NCBI GenBank assembly: GCA_009929795.1
Contig: RZZR01000007.1
Span: forward strand, 1 to 43,473
Direction of reading: 5' to 3'
DNA length: 43,473 nucleotides
DNA from: Deltaproteobacteria bacterium
GTDB taxonomy: Bacteria; Desulfobacterota; Desulfovibrionia; Desulfovibrionales; Desulfomicrobiaceae
Position 1 is the first letter of the stretch. Each line of letters begins with the position of its first letter. The translations under genes were made by a program, and so were the position numbers. The notes beneath the pieces are model-generated. The model saw only the letters and a program-made list of their open reading frames with translations. It was not told where the DNA came from and searched no databases. Shown here piece after piece: positions 8,548 to 16,698 of the stretch.

Positions 8548-9939
8548 ATGACCAGCAAAATTTTCGACGTCGTCATCGTCGGCGGAGGCCCGGCCAGGCT
8601 CTTTGCCGCCCACTACCTAGCCCGGCATTCCAACCTCGACGTCCTGCTCATCGAAAAGGGCAAGGCTCCCCTTGTCCGCCGCTGCCCCATGAAAGGCACG
8701 GACGAATGCCTCCATTGCCGCCCCTGCAACATCCTCTCCGGCTTGGGCGGAGCCGGACTCTTTTCCGACGGCAAATTGAATTTCATCCATCGTCTGGGCA
8801 AGACCGACCTGACGCAGTTCATGTCGGCCACCCGGGCCGAGGATCTCATCCGCGAGACCGAAGCCATCTTCAACGAGTTCGGCATGGACGGCGACGTCTA
8901 CCCGACCGACATGGACACGGCCCGAGCCATCCGCAAGAACGCCAAGAAGTACGGGGTCAACCTGCTGGTCATCAAGCAGAAGCATCTGGGCAGCGACCGT
9001 CTGCCCCACCACATCAACGCCATGGTCGAATCTTTGACTGGACGGGTCGAGATGCGAACCGGAGAGGAGGTCAAGACCGTCGAGGTGACCGACGGTCGGG
9101 TCCGATCCGTGACAACGGATCAGGCTACCTACCGAGCCAGAAACGTCATCCTGGCTCCGGGCCGGGTCGGAGCCGAATGGATGTCCCGCCTGGCCCAGGA
9201 GCACGGTCTTGGCCTGTACCAGCGAGGCATCGAGGTGGGTGTCCGGGTCGAGGTCCACAACGAGATCATGCAGGACCTCTGCTCCATCGTCTACGACCCG
9301 ACCTTCTTCATCCAAACCAACAAATACGACGATCAAACCCGGACCTTTTGCACCAATTTCGGCGGCTACGTGGCCCTGGAAAACTACCAAAGCTTCGTAT
9401 GCGTCAACGGCCATGCCTACATGGACCACAAATCCGAGAACACGAACTTCGCCTTCCTGTCCAAGGTGGTCCTGAACGATCCGGTCACGGACAACCAGTC
9501 CTACGGCGAATCCATCGGCCGCCTGTCCACTCTCATCGGCGGCGGCAAGCCCATCCTCCAGCGATTCGGCGACCTCAAGCGCGGCCGTCGGAGCACATGG
9601 TCGAGAATCAGGAACAGCTATATCGAACCGACCCTCAAAAGCGTGGTCTGCGGCGACATCGCCATGGCCCTGCCCGAGCGAATCCTGACCAACATCGTCG
9701 ACGGTCTGGAAAAATTGAACAACGTCGTCCCGGGCGTGGCCAACGACGAGACCCTCCTCTACGCCCCGGAGATCAAGTTCTTCGCCACCCAGGTGGAAAC
9801 TGACAACGACCTCCAGACCTCCGTCCAGGGCCTCTACGTGGCCGGAGACGGCCCCGGAGTGGCCGGCAACATCGTCTCGGCCAGCGCCACCGGACTCGTC
9901 CCGGCCAAGGCTATTGTCGCCAAGACCCAGGCTCTGTAG
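8548..9939 (+). CDS. FAD-dependent oxidoreductase (COG2509-like) with altered dinucleotide motif
   Basis: A 463-residue flavoprotein. I chose the ATG at 8548 because the Rossmann strand begins immediately (KIFDVVIVGGG). A Cys-rich loop RRCPMKGTDECLHCRPC (about residues 45-65) followed by LSGLGGAGLFSDGKLN is characteristic of the COG2509 "FAD-dependent dehydrogenase" group. The C-terminus has the second FAD motif GLYVAGDGPGVAGNIVSA. The first motif reads GGGPAR, so the third glycine of GxGxxG is arginine 17 (codon AGG at 8596-8598); one base change from GGG would explain it. The physiological substrate of the family is not known. The cysteine synthase gene follows 52 bases later on the same strand. 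Confidence 0.85.
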   Translation: MTSKIFDVVIVGGGPARLFAAHYLARHSNLDVLLIEKGKAPLVRRCPMKGTDECLHCRPCNILSGLGGAGLFSDGKLNFIHRLGKTDLTQFMSATRAEDLIRETEAIFNEFGMDGDVYPTDMDTARAIRKNAKKYGVNLLVIKQKHLGSDRLPHHINAMVESLTGRVEMRTGEEVKTVEVTDGRVRSVTTDQATYRARNVILAPGRVGAEWMSRLAQEHGLGLYQRGIEVGVRVEVHNEIMQDLCSIVYDPTFFIQTNKYDDQTRTFCTNFGGYVALENYQSFVCVNGHAYMDHKSENTNFAFLSKVVLNDPVTDNQSYGESIGRLSTLIGGGKPILQRFGDLKRGRRSTWSRIRNSYIEPTLKSVVCGDIAMALPERILTNIVDGLEKLNNVVPGVANDETLLYAPEIKFFATQVETDNDLQTSVQGLYVAGDGPGVAGNIVSASATGLVPAKAIVAKTQAL

Positions 9940-9991
9940 CCCCGAGACCAAAAGCCCTTTCGACACCATTGGCAGCATCGACGGAGAAACC

Positions 9992-10879
9992 ATGCTCACC
10001 GACAACATATTGGACCTCATCGGCAACACCCCCCTCATCCGCCTGAAGGACGAACCCATCTACGCCAAGGCCGAATTCCTCAATCCCGGGGGAAGCATCA
10101 AGGATCGGGTGGCCCTGGCCATGCTCGAAGGGGCCGAACGCGACGGCCGCCTCGGACCCGGGTCCGTCATCGTCGAGCCCACCTCGGGCAACACCGGCAT
10201 CGGCCTGGCCCTGGTCGGCCGGCTCAAGGGCTACACGGTGCGCATCGTCATGCCCGAGAACATGAGCGAGGAACGCAAGAAGCTCATTACCTCCCTTGGC
10301 GCCGAACTCATCCTCACTCCTGCCCGGGAGTCCATTGCCGGGGCCGTGCGCGTGGTCAGGGAAATGCAGGCCGCCGACCCCGAAATCTTCGTCCCCCAAC
10401 AATTCGAGAACCAGGACAACCCTCGAGTCCACTATCAGGAAACGGCCCGTGAGCTCTGGCGTCAGACTTCGGGCAATATCGACTGCTTCGTGGCCGGGGT
10501 GGGCAGCGGCGGAACCCTTCAGGGCATTGGAACCTTCCTCAAGGAGCACCGGCCCGGGATCCGCATCGTGGCCGTGGAGCCTAAGAACGTCTCGGCCCTC
10601 CTTGGCCACGAGCCTGGTCTGCACCAGATTCAGGGCATCGGAGACGGTTTTGTTCCCGCCGTCCTGGATGTCTCCATCGTGGACGAAATCATCGAGGTCA
10701 CCGATGAGGACGCCATCGAAACCACCCGGGAACTCGGCCGCAACTTCGGCCTGCTGGTGGGCATTTCCTCCGGGGCCAATGTCTGGGCGGCCCGACGACT
10801 CGTCGAGCGCGGCTGCGGCAGCGTGGCCACCATCCTTCCCGACCGGGCCGAACGCTATTTCAGCACCGCCCTCATGTAG
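9992..10879 (+). CDS. cysM: Cysteine synthase (O-acetylserine sulfhydrylase, CysM-like)
   Basis: A PLP enzyme that makes cysteine from O-acetylserine (or a related activated serine) and sulfide. The PLP lysine is Lys37 in NPGGSIKDR. The substrate loop PTSGNTGIGLA and the phosphate-binding GVGSGGTLQG are present, as is the end motif ISSGAN. The 295-residue length and the MLTDNILDLIGNTPLIRL start fit CysM. The start has GGAG seven bases upstream. The short form and the ending DRAERYFSTALM are closer to CysM than CysK. It follows the FAD oxidoreductase in tandem. Which sulfur donor is used cannot be told. Confidence 0.93.
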   Translation: MLTDNILDLIGNTPLIRLKDEPIYAKAEFLNPGGSIKDRVALAMLEGAERDGRLGPGSVIVEPTSGNTGIGLALVGRLKGYTVRIVMPENMSEERKKLITSLGAELILTPARESIAGAVRVVREMQAADPEIFVPQQFENQDNPRVHYQETARELWRQTSGNIDCFVAGVGSGGTLQGIGTFLKEHRPGIRIVAVEPKNVSALLGHEPGLHQIQGIGDGFVPAVLDVSIVDEIIEVTDEDAIETTRELGRNFGLLVGISSGANVWAARRLVERGCGSVATILPDRAERYFSTALM

Positions 10880-11028
10880 AGTCGAAGCCTTTTGCCTCCT
10901 CAGACGCCCCGTTCGGGTTCAACCCGTACTGTATCTTTCTTCGGCCCTTCGTGCTAGGACTCCGAACGTGGACAAAAGATTCGAAATCGCCCCTTTCCGG
11001 AAGGAAACGCAGTCTGGAGATCACAACC

Positions 11029-12138
11029 ATGGACATTCTCATAAAGTCTGAACAGGGCATGCCCCCATACCTGAACAACATCCCCATCGGGATTCTGCTC
11101 GTCAACGCAGAGCACGAGATATGCGGGGTGAACACTGCGGCCGTGGGCATGCTCGGCATGGAAGAACACGATATCTGCGAACTCATCAACACACCCGATC
11201 CCCAACGTCTGAATTGTCATTTCTGGCAATCGTTGTCCCGACTGATCAAAAACGAGGAAAACGGACCATTTTTCATTTCCCATTACAGCGTGGGCAAAGG
11301 GGAGAGCAAATATCTGATCGTCAACTCGTCCGAGGTGGCCTTGGGCGACCATGTGCATGGCCATGTCGTCTGCATCGATGTCATCACCCACGAGCAGCTC
11401 AAGGGACTCAAGGACTACGCCATTTTGAACTCCAGCAGCGCCTTGCACAAAGACCGGTCCGAAGCACTCCTGCAGTTGTCGCAATCGGTCTCCCACCAGA
11501 TCCTCAACCCGATCATGTCCATTTCCGGTTTTTCCAGGCTCGTTCTCAAAAACGAAGGACTCGACTCCATCTGCCGCAAACATATGCAGGTAATCGTCAA
11601 GGAGGCAATCCGCCTGGAATCCATCGTCAAGGCCCTCTCCAGCTATGCAGGCATGAATCCGAAAGCGAGAAAACGGATCGTTCTCGACGAACTGATCCAT
11701 GCAATGGAGGAAACGCTCTCCAAGGAATCGGCCCTGAAGGCTAGGCCGCACTCCCTGAATGTCAAAACCGAAGGCAAAACAGGTCATTTCTGGGGCGAGC
11801 CTCGCCTGATTACCATCGCTTTCCAGGAAATCATGAAAAACTGCGTCGATTTCAGCTGGCCGGAAAAAGTATCTGTATCCATCAAAGTCGAAGGTGAGGC
11901 CCAGGGTCTGACGTTCAGGATCGAGGACCAGGGCATGGGCCTCAGGAACGAGTCCGTCTCCTTTGTCTTCGACCCGTTCTTTTCGACCAAACCCGATGGC
12001 ATCGGCATGGGTTTGACTAGGGCCAGGCGAGGAATTCTCGAACATCGGGGCGATATTGATTTCAAAAGCGAGCTTGGCAAAGGGTCTACAGTGACCCTCT
12101 TCATCCCGCAACGCCAACGACAAAATCAGCAGAGCTGA
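11029..12138 (+). CDS. Orphan PAS-domain sensor histidine kinase
   Basis: A 369-residue kinase without a membrane segment, so probably cytosolic. An N-terminal PAS-like domain (about 10-115, beginning NNIPIGILLVNAEHEI) precedes the dimerisation domain with H-box SVSHQILNPIMSISGFS, where His156 should be phosphorylated. The HATPase domain carries an N-box variant (EIMKNCVDFS), G1 (IEDQGMGL), F-box (FDPFFSTK) and G2 (GIGMGLTRARRGI). No response-regulator gene is next to it; convergent glnK follows. Neighbouring amtB-glnK and the NtrB-like domain order make a nitrogen role tempting, but nothing in the sequence proves this. The start at 11029 has GGAG upstream; in-frame codons before it lack homology. 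Confidence 0.88.
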   Translation: MDILIKSEQGMPPYLNNIPIGILLVNAEHEICGVNTAAVGMLGMEEHDICELINTPDPQRLNCHFWQSLSRLIKNEENGPFFISHYSVGKGESKYLIVNSSEVALGDHVHGHVVCIDVITHEQLKGLKDYAILNSSSALHKDRSEALLQLSQSVSHQILNPIMSISGFSRLVLKNEGLDSICRKHMQVIVKEAIRLESIVKALSSYAGMNPKARKRIVLDELIHAMEETLSKESALKARPHSLNVKTEGKTGHFWGEPRLITIAFQEIMKNCVDFSWPEKVSVSIKVEGEAQGLTFRIEDQGMGLRNESVSFVFDPFFSTKPDGIGMGLTRARRGILEHRGDIDFKSELGKGSTVTLFIPQRQRQNQQS

Positions 12139-12224
12139 GAGAAAGTCCTACCAGTCCCGGGAAAAACCAGGGGCCGACCACTGCATCGCGGCCGACCCCA
12201 TGAATGTCCACAAGACTGTCGAAC

Positions 12225-12566
12225 CTAGCCTATGGCCGTGGAGCCTTCCTCCCTGGTTCTGACCCTATAGGATTTCAGGATTTCCTGGACGAAAATCACC
12301 CCGTCCCCCTCCTTGCCGGTGTAGGCCCCCTTCATGATGGCCTCCACGGCCGCGTCCACGAAGGTGTCGTTGACCCCGATCTCCAATCGAACCTTCTTGA
12401 GCAGGTTCACTTCCATGACCACTCCCCGGTAGGTTTCGGTAAATCCCTTCTGCCTGCCGCTGCCCAAAACGTTGGTCACGGACATATTGAAAATCTGCCG
12501 GGAATAGAGTTCCGCCTTGACCGCATTCAGGCTTTCGGGCCTGACGAATGCAATGATCATCTTCAT
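12225..12566 (-). CDS. glnK: Nitrogen regulatory protein PII (GlnK type)
   Basis: A 113-residue PII trimer subunit that senses 2-oxoglutarate and ATP/ADP and blocks the ammonium channel. The first residues MKMIIAFVRPE, the T-loop start GRQKGFTETYRG and the C-terminal signature TGKEGDGVIFV are typical. The T-loop has Tyr46, but the position of the uridylylated Tyr51 is Met51, so classical uridylylation by GlnD cannot occur there. The start at 12566 has GGAGG upstream and lies 17 bases after amtB, in an amtB-glnK order that supports a channel-partner role. The convergent 86-base gap to the histidine kinase contains no clear terminator. Confidence 0.95.
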   Translation of the reverse strand: MKMIIAFVRPESLNAVKAELYSRQIFNMSVTNVLGSGRQKGFTETYRGVVMEVNLLKKVRLEIGVNDTFVDAAVEAIMKGAYTGKEGDGVIFVQEILKSYRVRTREEGSTAIG

Positions 12567-12583
12567 AATCCGATTCCTCCGGC

Positions 12584-13945
12584 TTATTCCGTGGTAAAAA
12601 TCTGGAACCCGCTGTAGGACTCCATGCCGTGTTCGCTGATGTCCAGGCCCTTGAGCTCCTCTTCCCTCGTCACCCTGATCCCGACGATGGCTTTGATTGC
12701 CAGAAAGGCGAGCAGGCCGCAGCCGAAGGCCCAGACAAAGGCCGTGCCCACACCCAAGAACTGAATGAGAAGCTGGCCGATGCCTCCCCCATACAGAAGA
12801 CCGGTCAGATCGCCATACCCGGGTGCGGCGAAGATCCCGACACAGATCGTTCCCAAGGCCCCGCACACCCCGTGTACGGAAACGGCGCCCACCGGATCGT
12901 CGATCTTGAGGACCTTGTCCAAGAACTCGATGGACAAGACCACTGTCAGGCCGCACAGAATACCGATGACGATGGCCCCGACCGGTGAAACTTCGAAGCA
13001 TCCGGCCGTAATGCCCACCAGGCCGGCCAGAACTCCGTTCAGGCTCATGGATATGTCCGGCTTGCCGAATCTGATCCAGGCCATGATCATGGCGCCAAGG
13101 GCTCCGGCCCCGGCGGCAAGACTCGTGTTCACCGCAATGTACCCGATGGTTCCATCGGCCGTGGTCGTGCTTCCGGGATTGAACCCGAACCAGCCGAACC
13201 AGAGGATAAAGACGCCCAGGGCTGCCAAGGGCATGTTGTGCCCGGTGATGGCCCGGGACTTGCCGTCAACGCTGTATTTCCCGGTCCTGGCCCCGAGGAC
13301 GACGGCCCCGGCCAGCCCGATCCAGGCCCCGACAGAGTGGACCACGGTCGAACCTGCGAAATCCACGAATCCCAGCCCCTCAAGCCACCCCGCGCCCGAA
13401 TCGCCGAGCCACAAACTTCCCCAGGCCCAATGGCCGAAAATGGGATAGATGAATCCGGTGACAACAAGACTGACGATGACGTACGCCTCGAACTTGGTCC
13501 GCTCGGCGATGGCTCCGGAAACGATGGTCGCCGCCGTGGCCGCGAACACGGACTGGAAGAACCAGAAAGTCAGGGTCCACTGACCCTCGGCTGTGGTCGC
13601 GTCCGTTCCGGCCAGACTGAAGCCCGATGACCCGAACCAGCCGCCCACATCCGTCCCGAACATGAGCCCGAAACCGATGAGAAAAAAAATCACCGACCCG
13701 GCACTGAAGTCGAGGACATTCTTCATGATGATGTTCCCGGCGTTCTTGGCCCTGGTGAATCCCGTCTCGACCATGGCGAACCCGGCCTGCATGAACATGA
13801 CCAGAACCGCCGCCAATAGCGTCCAAAGAATATTGGCGTTGGCCTGGCTCAAAAACTCTTCGGCCTGGGCCGTCTCCGGAACCAAGGCGATCAATGCTCC
13901 AATCAGCATGGGCGCGGCCCATATCTTCCTCTTTCTCAATTCCAT
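12584..13945 (-). CDS. amtB: Ammonium transporter
   Basis: A 453-residue membrane channel for ammonium. A signal-like N-terminus ends at TAQAEEF (about 30), followed by eleven predicted membrane helices. Channel residues are visible as the histidine in STVVHSVGAW (about 170) and in SVHGVCGALGTI (about 330), which match the twin histidines of AmtB, and the family signature DFAGSTVVH is present. AGGAGG precedes the ATG. It is first in the amtB-glnK operon, with a candidate sigma-54 promoter 43 bases upstream, as expected for a nitrogen-limitation gene. Confidence 0.96.
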   Translation of the reverse strand: MELRKRKIWAAPMLIGALIALVPETAQAEEFLSQANANILWTLLAAVLVMFMQAGFAMVETGFTRAKNAGNIIMKNVLDFSAGSVIFFLIGFGLMFGTDVGGWFGSSGFSLAGTDATTAEGQWTLTFWFFQSVFAATAATIVSGAIAERTKFEAYVIVSLVVTGFIYPIFGHWAWGSLWLGDSGAGWLEGLGFVDFAGSTVVHSVGAWIGLAGAVVLGARTGKYSVDGKSRAITGHNMPLAALGVFILWFGWFGFNPGSTTTADGTIGYIAVNTSLAAGAGALGAMIMAWIRFGKPDISMSLNGVLAGLVGITAGCFEVSPVGAIVIGILCGLTVVLSIEFLDKVLKIDDPVGAVSVHGVCGALGTICVGIFAAPGYGDLTGLLYGGGIGQLLIQFLGVGTAFVWAFGCGLLAFLAIKAIVGIRVTREEELKGLDISEHGMESYSGFQIFTTE

Positions 13946-13987
13946 GGCACTTCCTCCTGGGCTGAGTTATGACGATGTTGGAGACAG

Positions 13988-14003
13988 GGCAAAATATGGA
14001 CCG
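13988..14003 (-). promoter_or_regulatory. Candidate sigma-54 (-24/-12) promoter for amtB-glnK
   Basis: Read on the minus strand, CGGTCCATATTTTGCC contains the invariant GG (-24) and GC (-12) separated by exactly ten bases, with a T-run before GC as in TTTGC. The -24 box matches only partly (CGGTCC against TGGCAC). The -12 element is about 43 bases upstream of the amtB ATG, and the gene class is a classic RpoN target. No upstream activator site was identified. Confidence 0.45.
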
Positions 14004-14251
14004 AAATTTCAACATACTGATTCTCATGAATTATTTTTATTCAACGAAAAGAGGATTGGCTAAAAAATTACAAAATTGGAATTATAGAATAATAATCTGG
14101 GATATATTTAAGTAAAATTGCTAAAAATGAAAAAGCCGGCTCAATACCGGCTTTTTGTGAATTTCAACCCAGTCCCAAAAGGTACTATTCGGCCAATTAA
14201 TAAAAAAAATGAAACATAATATATTTATTTATTAATATTTACCCAAAATCA
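14004..14251. other. AT-rich non-coding patch
   Basis: About 250 bases between the amtB promoter and the next gene hold no plausible gene. The base composition is sharply AT-rich (for example 14190-14250 is almost only A and T) within an otherwise GC-rich window. It contains one clear terminator (14130-14156). The rest could be the activator-binding region of amtB or a junction left by insertion of the unknown lipoprotein gene; neither can be shown. Confidence 0.6.
14130..14156 (-). terminator. Bidirectional-looking Rho-independent terminator
   Basis: AAAAAGCCGG, a seven-base loop and CCGGCTTTTT form a GC stem with A/T flanks on both sides. It lies about 95 bases after the stop of the minus-strand lipoprotein gene (14252) and upstream of the amtB promoter, so its likely job is to end the lipoprotein transcript. 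Confidence 0.85.
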
Positions 14252-15235
14252 TCAATTTATTCCCACACTCGAGTCGACAATATCGGGAATCCGGACATTC
14301 TCCCAAAATTCCATCCCGAACACAGCCCGGTACTCGTCACCTCCCAGCAAAGCCTGGCATCGGCGGGCAAACTCACCCAAATGAATTTCCAATTCATCCA
14401 TATAGGCCTGCCTGGACATTTCGCCTGTTTCCCATCGATCGTCGAGGTCGGCCTTATTTTCGAGCAACCGATTCTGGGCCTCGACCATCTCCGGGGCAAG
14501 GGCGTACGCCCGATCGGGCCCAAGATGTTTCTCGACGAGGAGGATGAGCAACTCGTTCAGATATCCCCGCCAGAGATCGCTTGCCTTGGCCTTGCTATCG
14601 GGCTCGACATGGACCGGGTGACCGAACCAGGCCTCGAACAACGCTCTTTCCGATCTCTTGGACCCAGCCGTTACCTCCACGCGCGTCGCGTTGAGCCCTT
14701 GCGGCTCTGGGGCCTTTTGCAGACAGAGTTCCAAAGCATAGGATCCATAGGGCCATCCCGTGAACCCGTAGGTCCCATAGATGGCTGCAAAAAAAGCATA
14801 CCCCCTGGCCTTGGCCACGGTCTTGCCCGTGTAGTAGAGGCCCCTATTGGCGCATTGATGGCAGACCCCGATCTGCCCGTACAGACCCAGAGGCCACTTG
14901 CACGGTTCCTGGGAGGCTAAAAAATCAACGGTCGTCAGGTCTACCGTCCCATTTGTCCGTGTTTCTTCAAGATATAAGCCTCCATCACTCTTTCCGAAGC
15001 ATCCCCACCTCGACGTGGCGTTGTCCGAGGTCAGGGCCTTGAGATAAGTATGGTCGGCCTGCTCGGCTGCGATGATGGTAGAATACACCTCGGACCACAG
15101 GCTGCCCATGACATGAGCTTCCGGTTCATCGAAATCGTCACTTCCACCGCATCCCACCTGGAGAACCGCGCCGACCAGGACCAGAGATCCCAAGATCGCC
15201 ACGATCTCGACAAGTCGTCGGCCTCGATCAATCAT
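14252..15235 (-). CDS. Lipoprotein of unknown function
   Basis: A 327-residue protein with a long basic signal peptide (MIDRGRRL then a hydrophobic stretch) and lipobox LQVGC near residue 29, so it is probably lipid-anchored. Features in the mature part are several cysteines, including a CHQC pair (near residue 125), and a helical, charged C-terminal third. The central YGSYALELCLQKAPEPQG region is not a motif I know. I do not recognise the family. The gene ends next to an AT-rich patch with a terminator, and the glycosyltransferase stop lies just 12 bases upstream of its start, so it may be the last gene of the HD-tmk-GT unit. Confidence 0.7.
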   Translation of the reverse strand: MIDRGRRLVEIVAILGSLVLVGAVLQVGCGGSDDFDEPEAHVMGSLWSEVYSTIIAAEQADHTYLKALTSDNATSRWGCFGKSDGGLYLEETRTNGTVDLTTVDFLASQEPCKWPLGLYGQIGVCHQCANRGLYYTGKTVAKARGYAFFAAIYGTYGFTGWPYGSYALELCLQKAPEPQGLNATRVEVTAGSKRSERALFEAWFGHPVHVEPDSKAKASDLWRGYLNELLILLVEKHLGPDRAYALAPEMVEAQNRLLENKADLDDRWETGEMSRQAYMDELEIHLGEFARRCQALLGGDEYRAVFGMEFWENVRIPDIVDSSVGIN

Positions 15236-15247
15236 GATCCTCCCTCC

Positions 15248-16027
15248 TCATGTTGACGGTTTCTCGATATCCTGACGGGCCCGGATATCCATCAGATGAG
15301 CATACTTCAGAAAGCCGTAGTACATGGAGTTGACAGCCAGTAAAAATCCGGCCCGGCCGTCCAAAAATCCCCGCTTTAAAACGTAGTATTTGAGAAAATA
15401 GCCCAGACCGTGCCCGACGGCCTTGACCAGGCCTGCCTTTCGACCCTGGCGGTGCATCTCCTCGGCTGCCTTGAGGGTATAATAGTTGATTTTGTCGATA
15501 TGTTCGGTCAGATCCCGATACGGGTAGTGAACGATATGTCCCGGCAGGCTCTCGACCCTGCCTCGGGACCGGAAGCCGTAGTGGGGGCCGGAATGATGGA
15601 TCTCGGTGGTGTCAAAACGGAAGACCCGGAGCAGACGGTCCGGGTACCACCCGCTGTGACGCATGAACCGATCCAGATAATACGAGGATCTGGAACACAT
15701 GAATCCGTCGGGCCCATTGGATGGCATCCCGTCAAGGGCCCGGATGGTCGCATCCCGAAGGGTGTCGTCCATGGCCTCGTCCTGATCGAGCGAAACCACC
15801 CAGCCCGAACCAATCCGCTCGAAGGCGAACCGGAACTGGGGCACAGGCCCCTCCCAGGTCCGGAGCAGCACCTCGGCTCCGTGCTCCCTGGCCACCTCGA
15901 CCGTGGCATCGGTGCTCTTTGAATCGACCACGAGAATCCGGTCGCAAAAATCCAGGCTACGGAGACAGTCGGCCAGAAGCCTCTCCCCGTTGAAGGTCAG
16001 AACTAGACCGGTCACGGGCTGCTTCAC
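15248..16027 (-). CDS. Family 2 glycosyltransferase (WaaE/KdtX-like)
   Basis: A 259-residue GT-A enzyme. [22 protein letters not shown] and [21 protein letters not shown] are the nucleotide-sugar-binding start, and [12 protein letters not shown] supplies the metal-binding DxD-type motif (about 80). The later RLLRVFRFD and [18 protein letters not shown] segments are typical of the small LPS-core glucosyltransferases (WaaE/KdtX group). It probably adds a sugar to lipopolysaccharide core or another surface glycan at the inner face of the membrane. It overlaps thymidylate kinase by ATGA (16024-16027). The acceptor is not known. Confidence 0.85.
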   Translation of the reverse strand: MKQPVTGLVLTFNGERLLADCLRSLDFCDRILVVDSKSTDATVEVAREHGAEVLLRTWEGPVPQFRFAFERIGSGWVVSLDQDEAMDDTLRDATIRALDGMPSNGPDGFMCSRSSYYLDRFMRHSGWYPDRLLRVFRFDTTEIHHSGPHYGFRSRGRVESLPGHIVHYPYRDLTEHIDKINYYTLKAAEEMHRQGRKAGLVKAVGHGLGYFLKYYVLKRGFLDGRAGFLLAVNSMYYGFLKYAHLMDIRARQDIEKPST

Positions 16028-16674
16028 GATACTCCCCGTCCGGCCATCCAGGCCTCCAGAACCGACCGGATCTTTTCAAAAACCTCGTCCACATGGCCGG
16101 CGGCCTCGATGATTTGAAACCGGTCTTGGTGCAAGGCCGCCCAGGTCAGGTAACCTTCCCTAACCCGGCCATGAAAGGCCAGACTCTCGGCCTCGAAACG
16201 CCCTTCGGAAGAGGCCTTGTTCTCCTTGAGGTTCCGGGTCAAGGCCCGTTTCAGACCCACCTCCGGAGCCAGGTCCAGCAACAGGGTCAAATCGGGCCAG
16301 AGTCCGGACACCGCCACCTCGTTCAGGCCTTGAAGCAGCTTTGGATCCAGCCCTCGGCCGTACCCCTGGTAAACCACGGTCGAGTCCGCATACCTGTCGC
16401 AGACGACGATCCCTCCGCGTTCGAGGGCTGGGCGGATGAGAGAGGAAACATGCTGAGCCCTGTCGGCGAGATAGAGGAAGAGCTCACTCAAAACATCCAG
16501 ATTCGAATTGGCCGGGTTCAAGAGGATCCGCCGAAGTTCCGCACCCAGGGAACTCCCCCCCGGCTGACGGGTTCTGACGACCTCCCGCCCGAGGGACTTC
16601 TCGAGATATCCGGCCAGCAAATCAGCCTGGGTGCTCTTGCCGCATCCTTCAATGCCTTCCAGTGTTATGAACAT
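16024..16674 (-). CDS. tmk: Thymidylate kinase
   Basis: dTMP kinase phosphorylates dTMP to dTDP for DNA synthesis. The 216-residue length is standard. The P-loop [10 protein letters not shown] is at residues 7-16. [16 protein letters not shown] (about 93-108) is the DR(Y/F) thymidine-binding motif, and a basic LID region follows. It lies 24 bases downstream of the HD/OB nuclease gene and overlaps the glycosyltransferase gene that follows. Confidence 0.96.
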   Translation of the reverse strand: MFITLEGIEGCGKSTQADLLAGYLEKSLGREVVRTRQPGGSSLGAELRRILLNPANSNLDVLSELFLYLADRAQHVSSLIRPALERGGIVVCDRYADSTVVYQGYGRGLDPKLLQGLNEVAVSGLWPDLTLLLDLAPEVGLKRALTRNLKENKASSEGRFEAESLAFHGRVREGYLTWAALHQDRFQIIEAAGHVDEVFEKIRSVLEAWMAGRGVS

Positions 16675-16698
16675 GGTTTTCCTTTGTCGACGAAATAT

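Noticed and set aside
10880-10950. CGGG-TTCAA-CCCG hairpin after cysM as terminator
   Set aside because: The stem is short and the following T-run is weak; not enough to call.
10951-11028. Longer start for the histidine kinase
   Set aside because: The extra residues are not similar to a PAS domain start, and the internal ATG at 11029 has a GGAG site and begins the domain.
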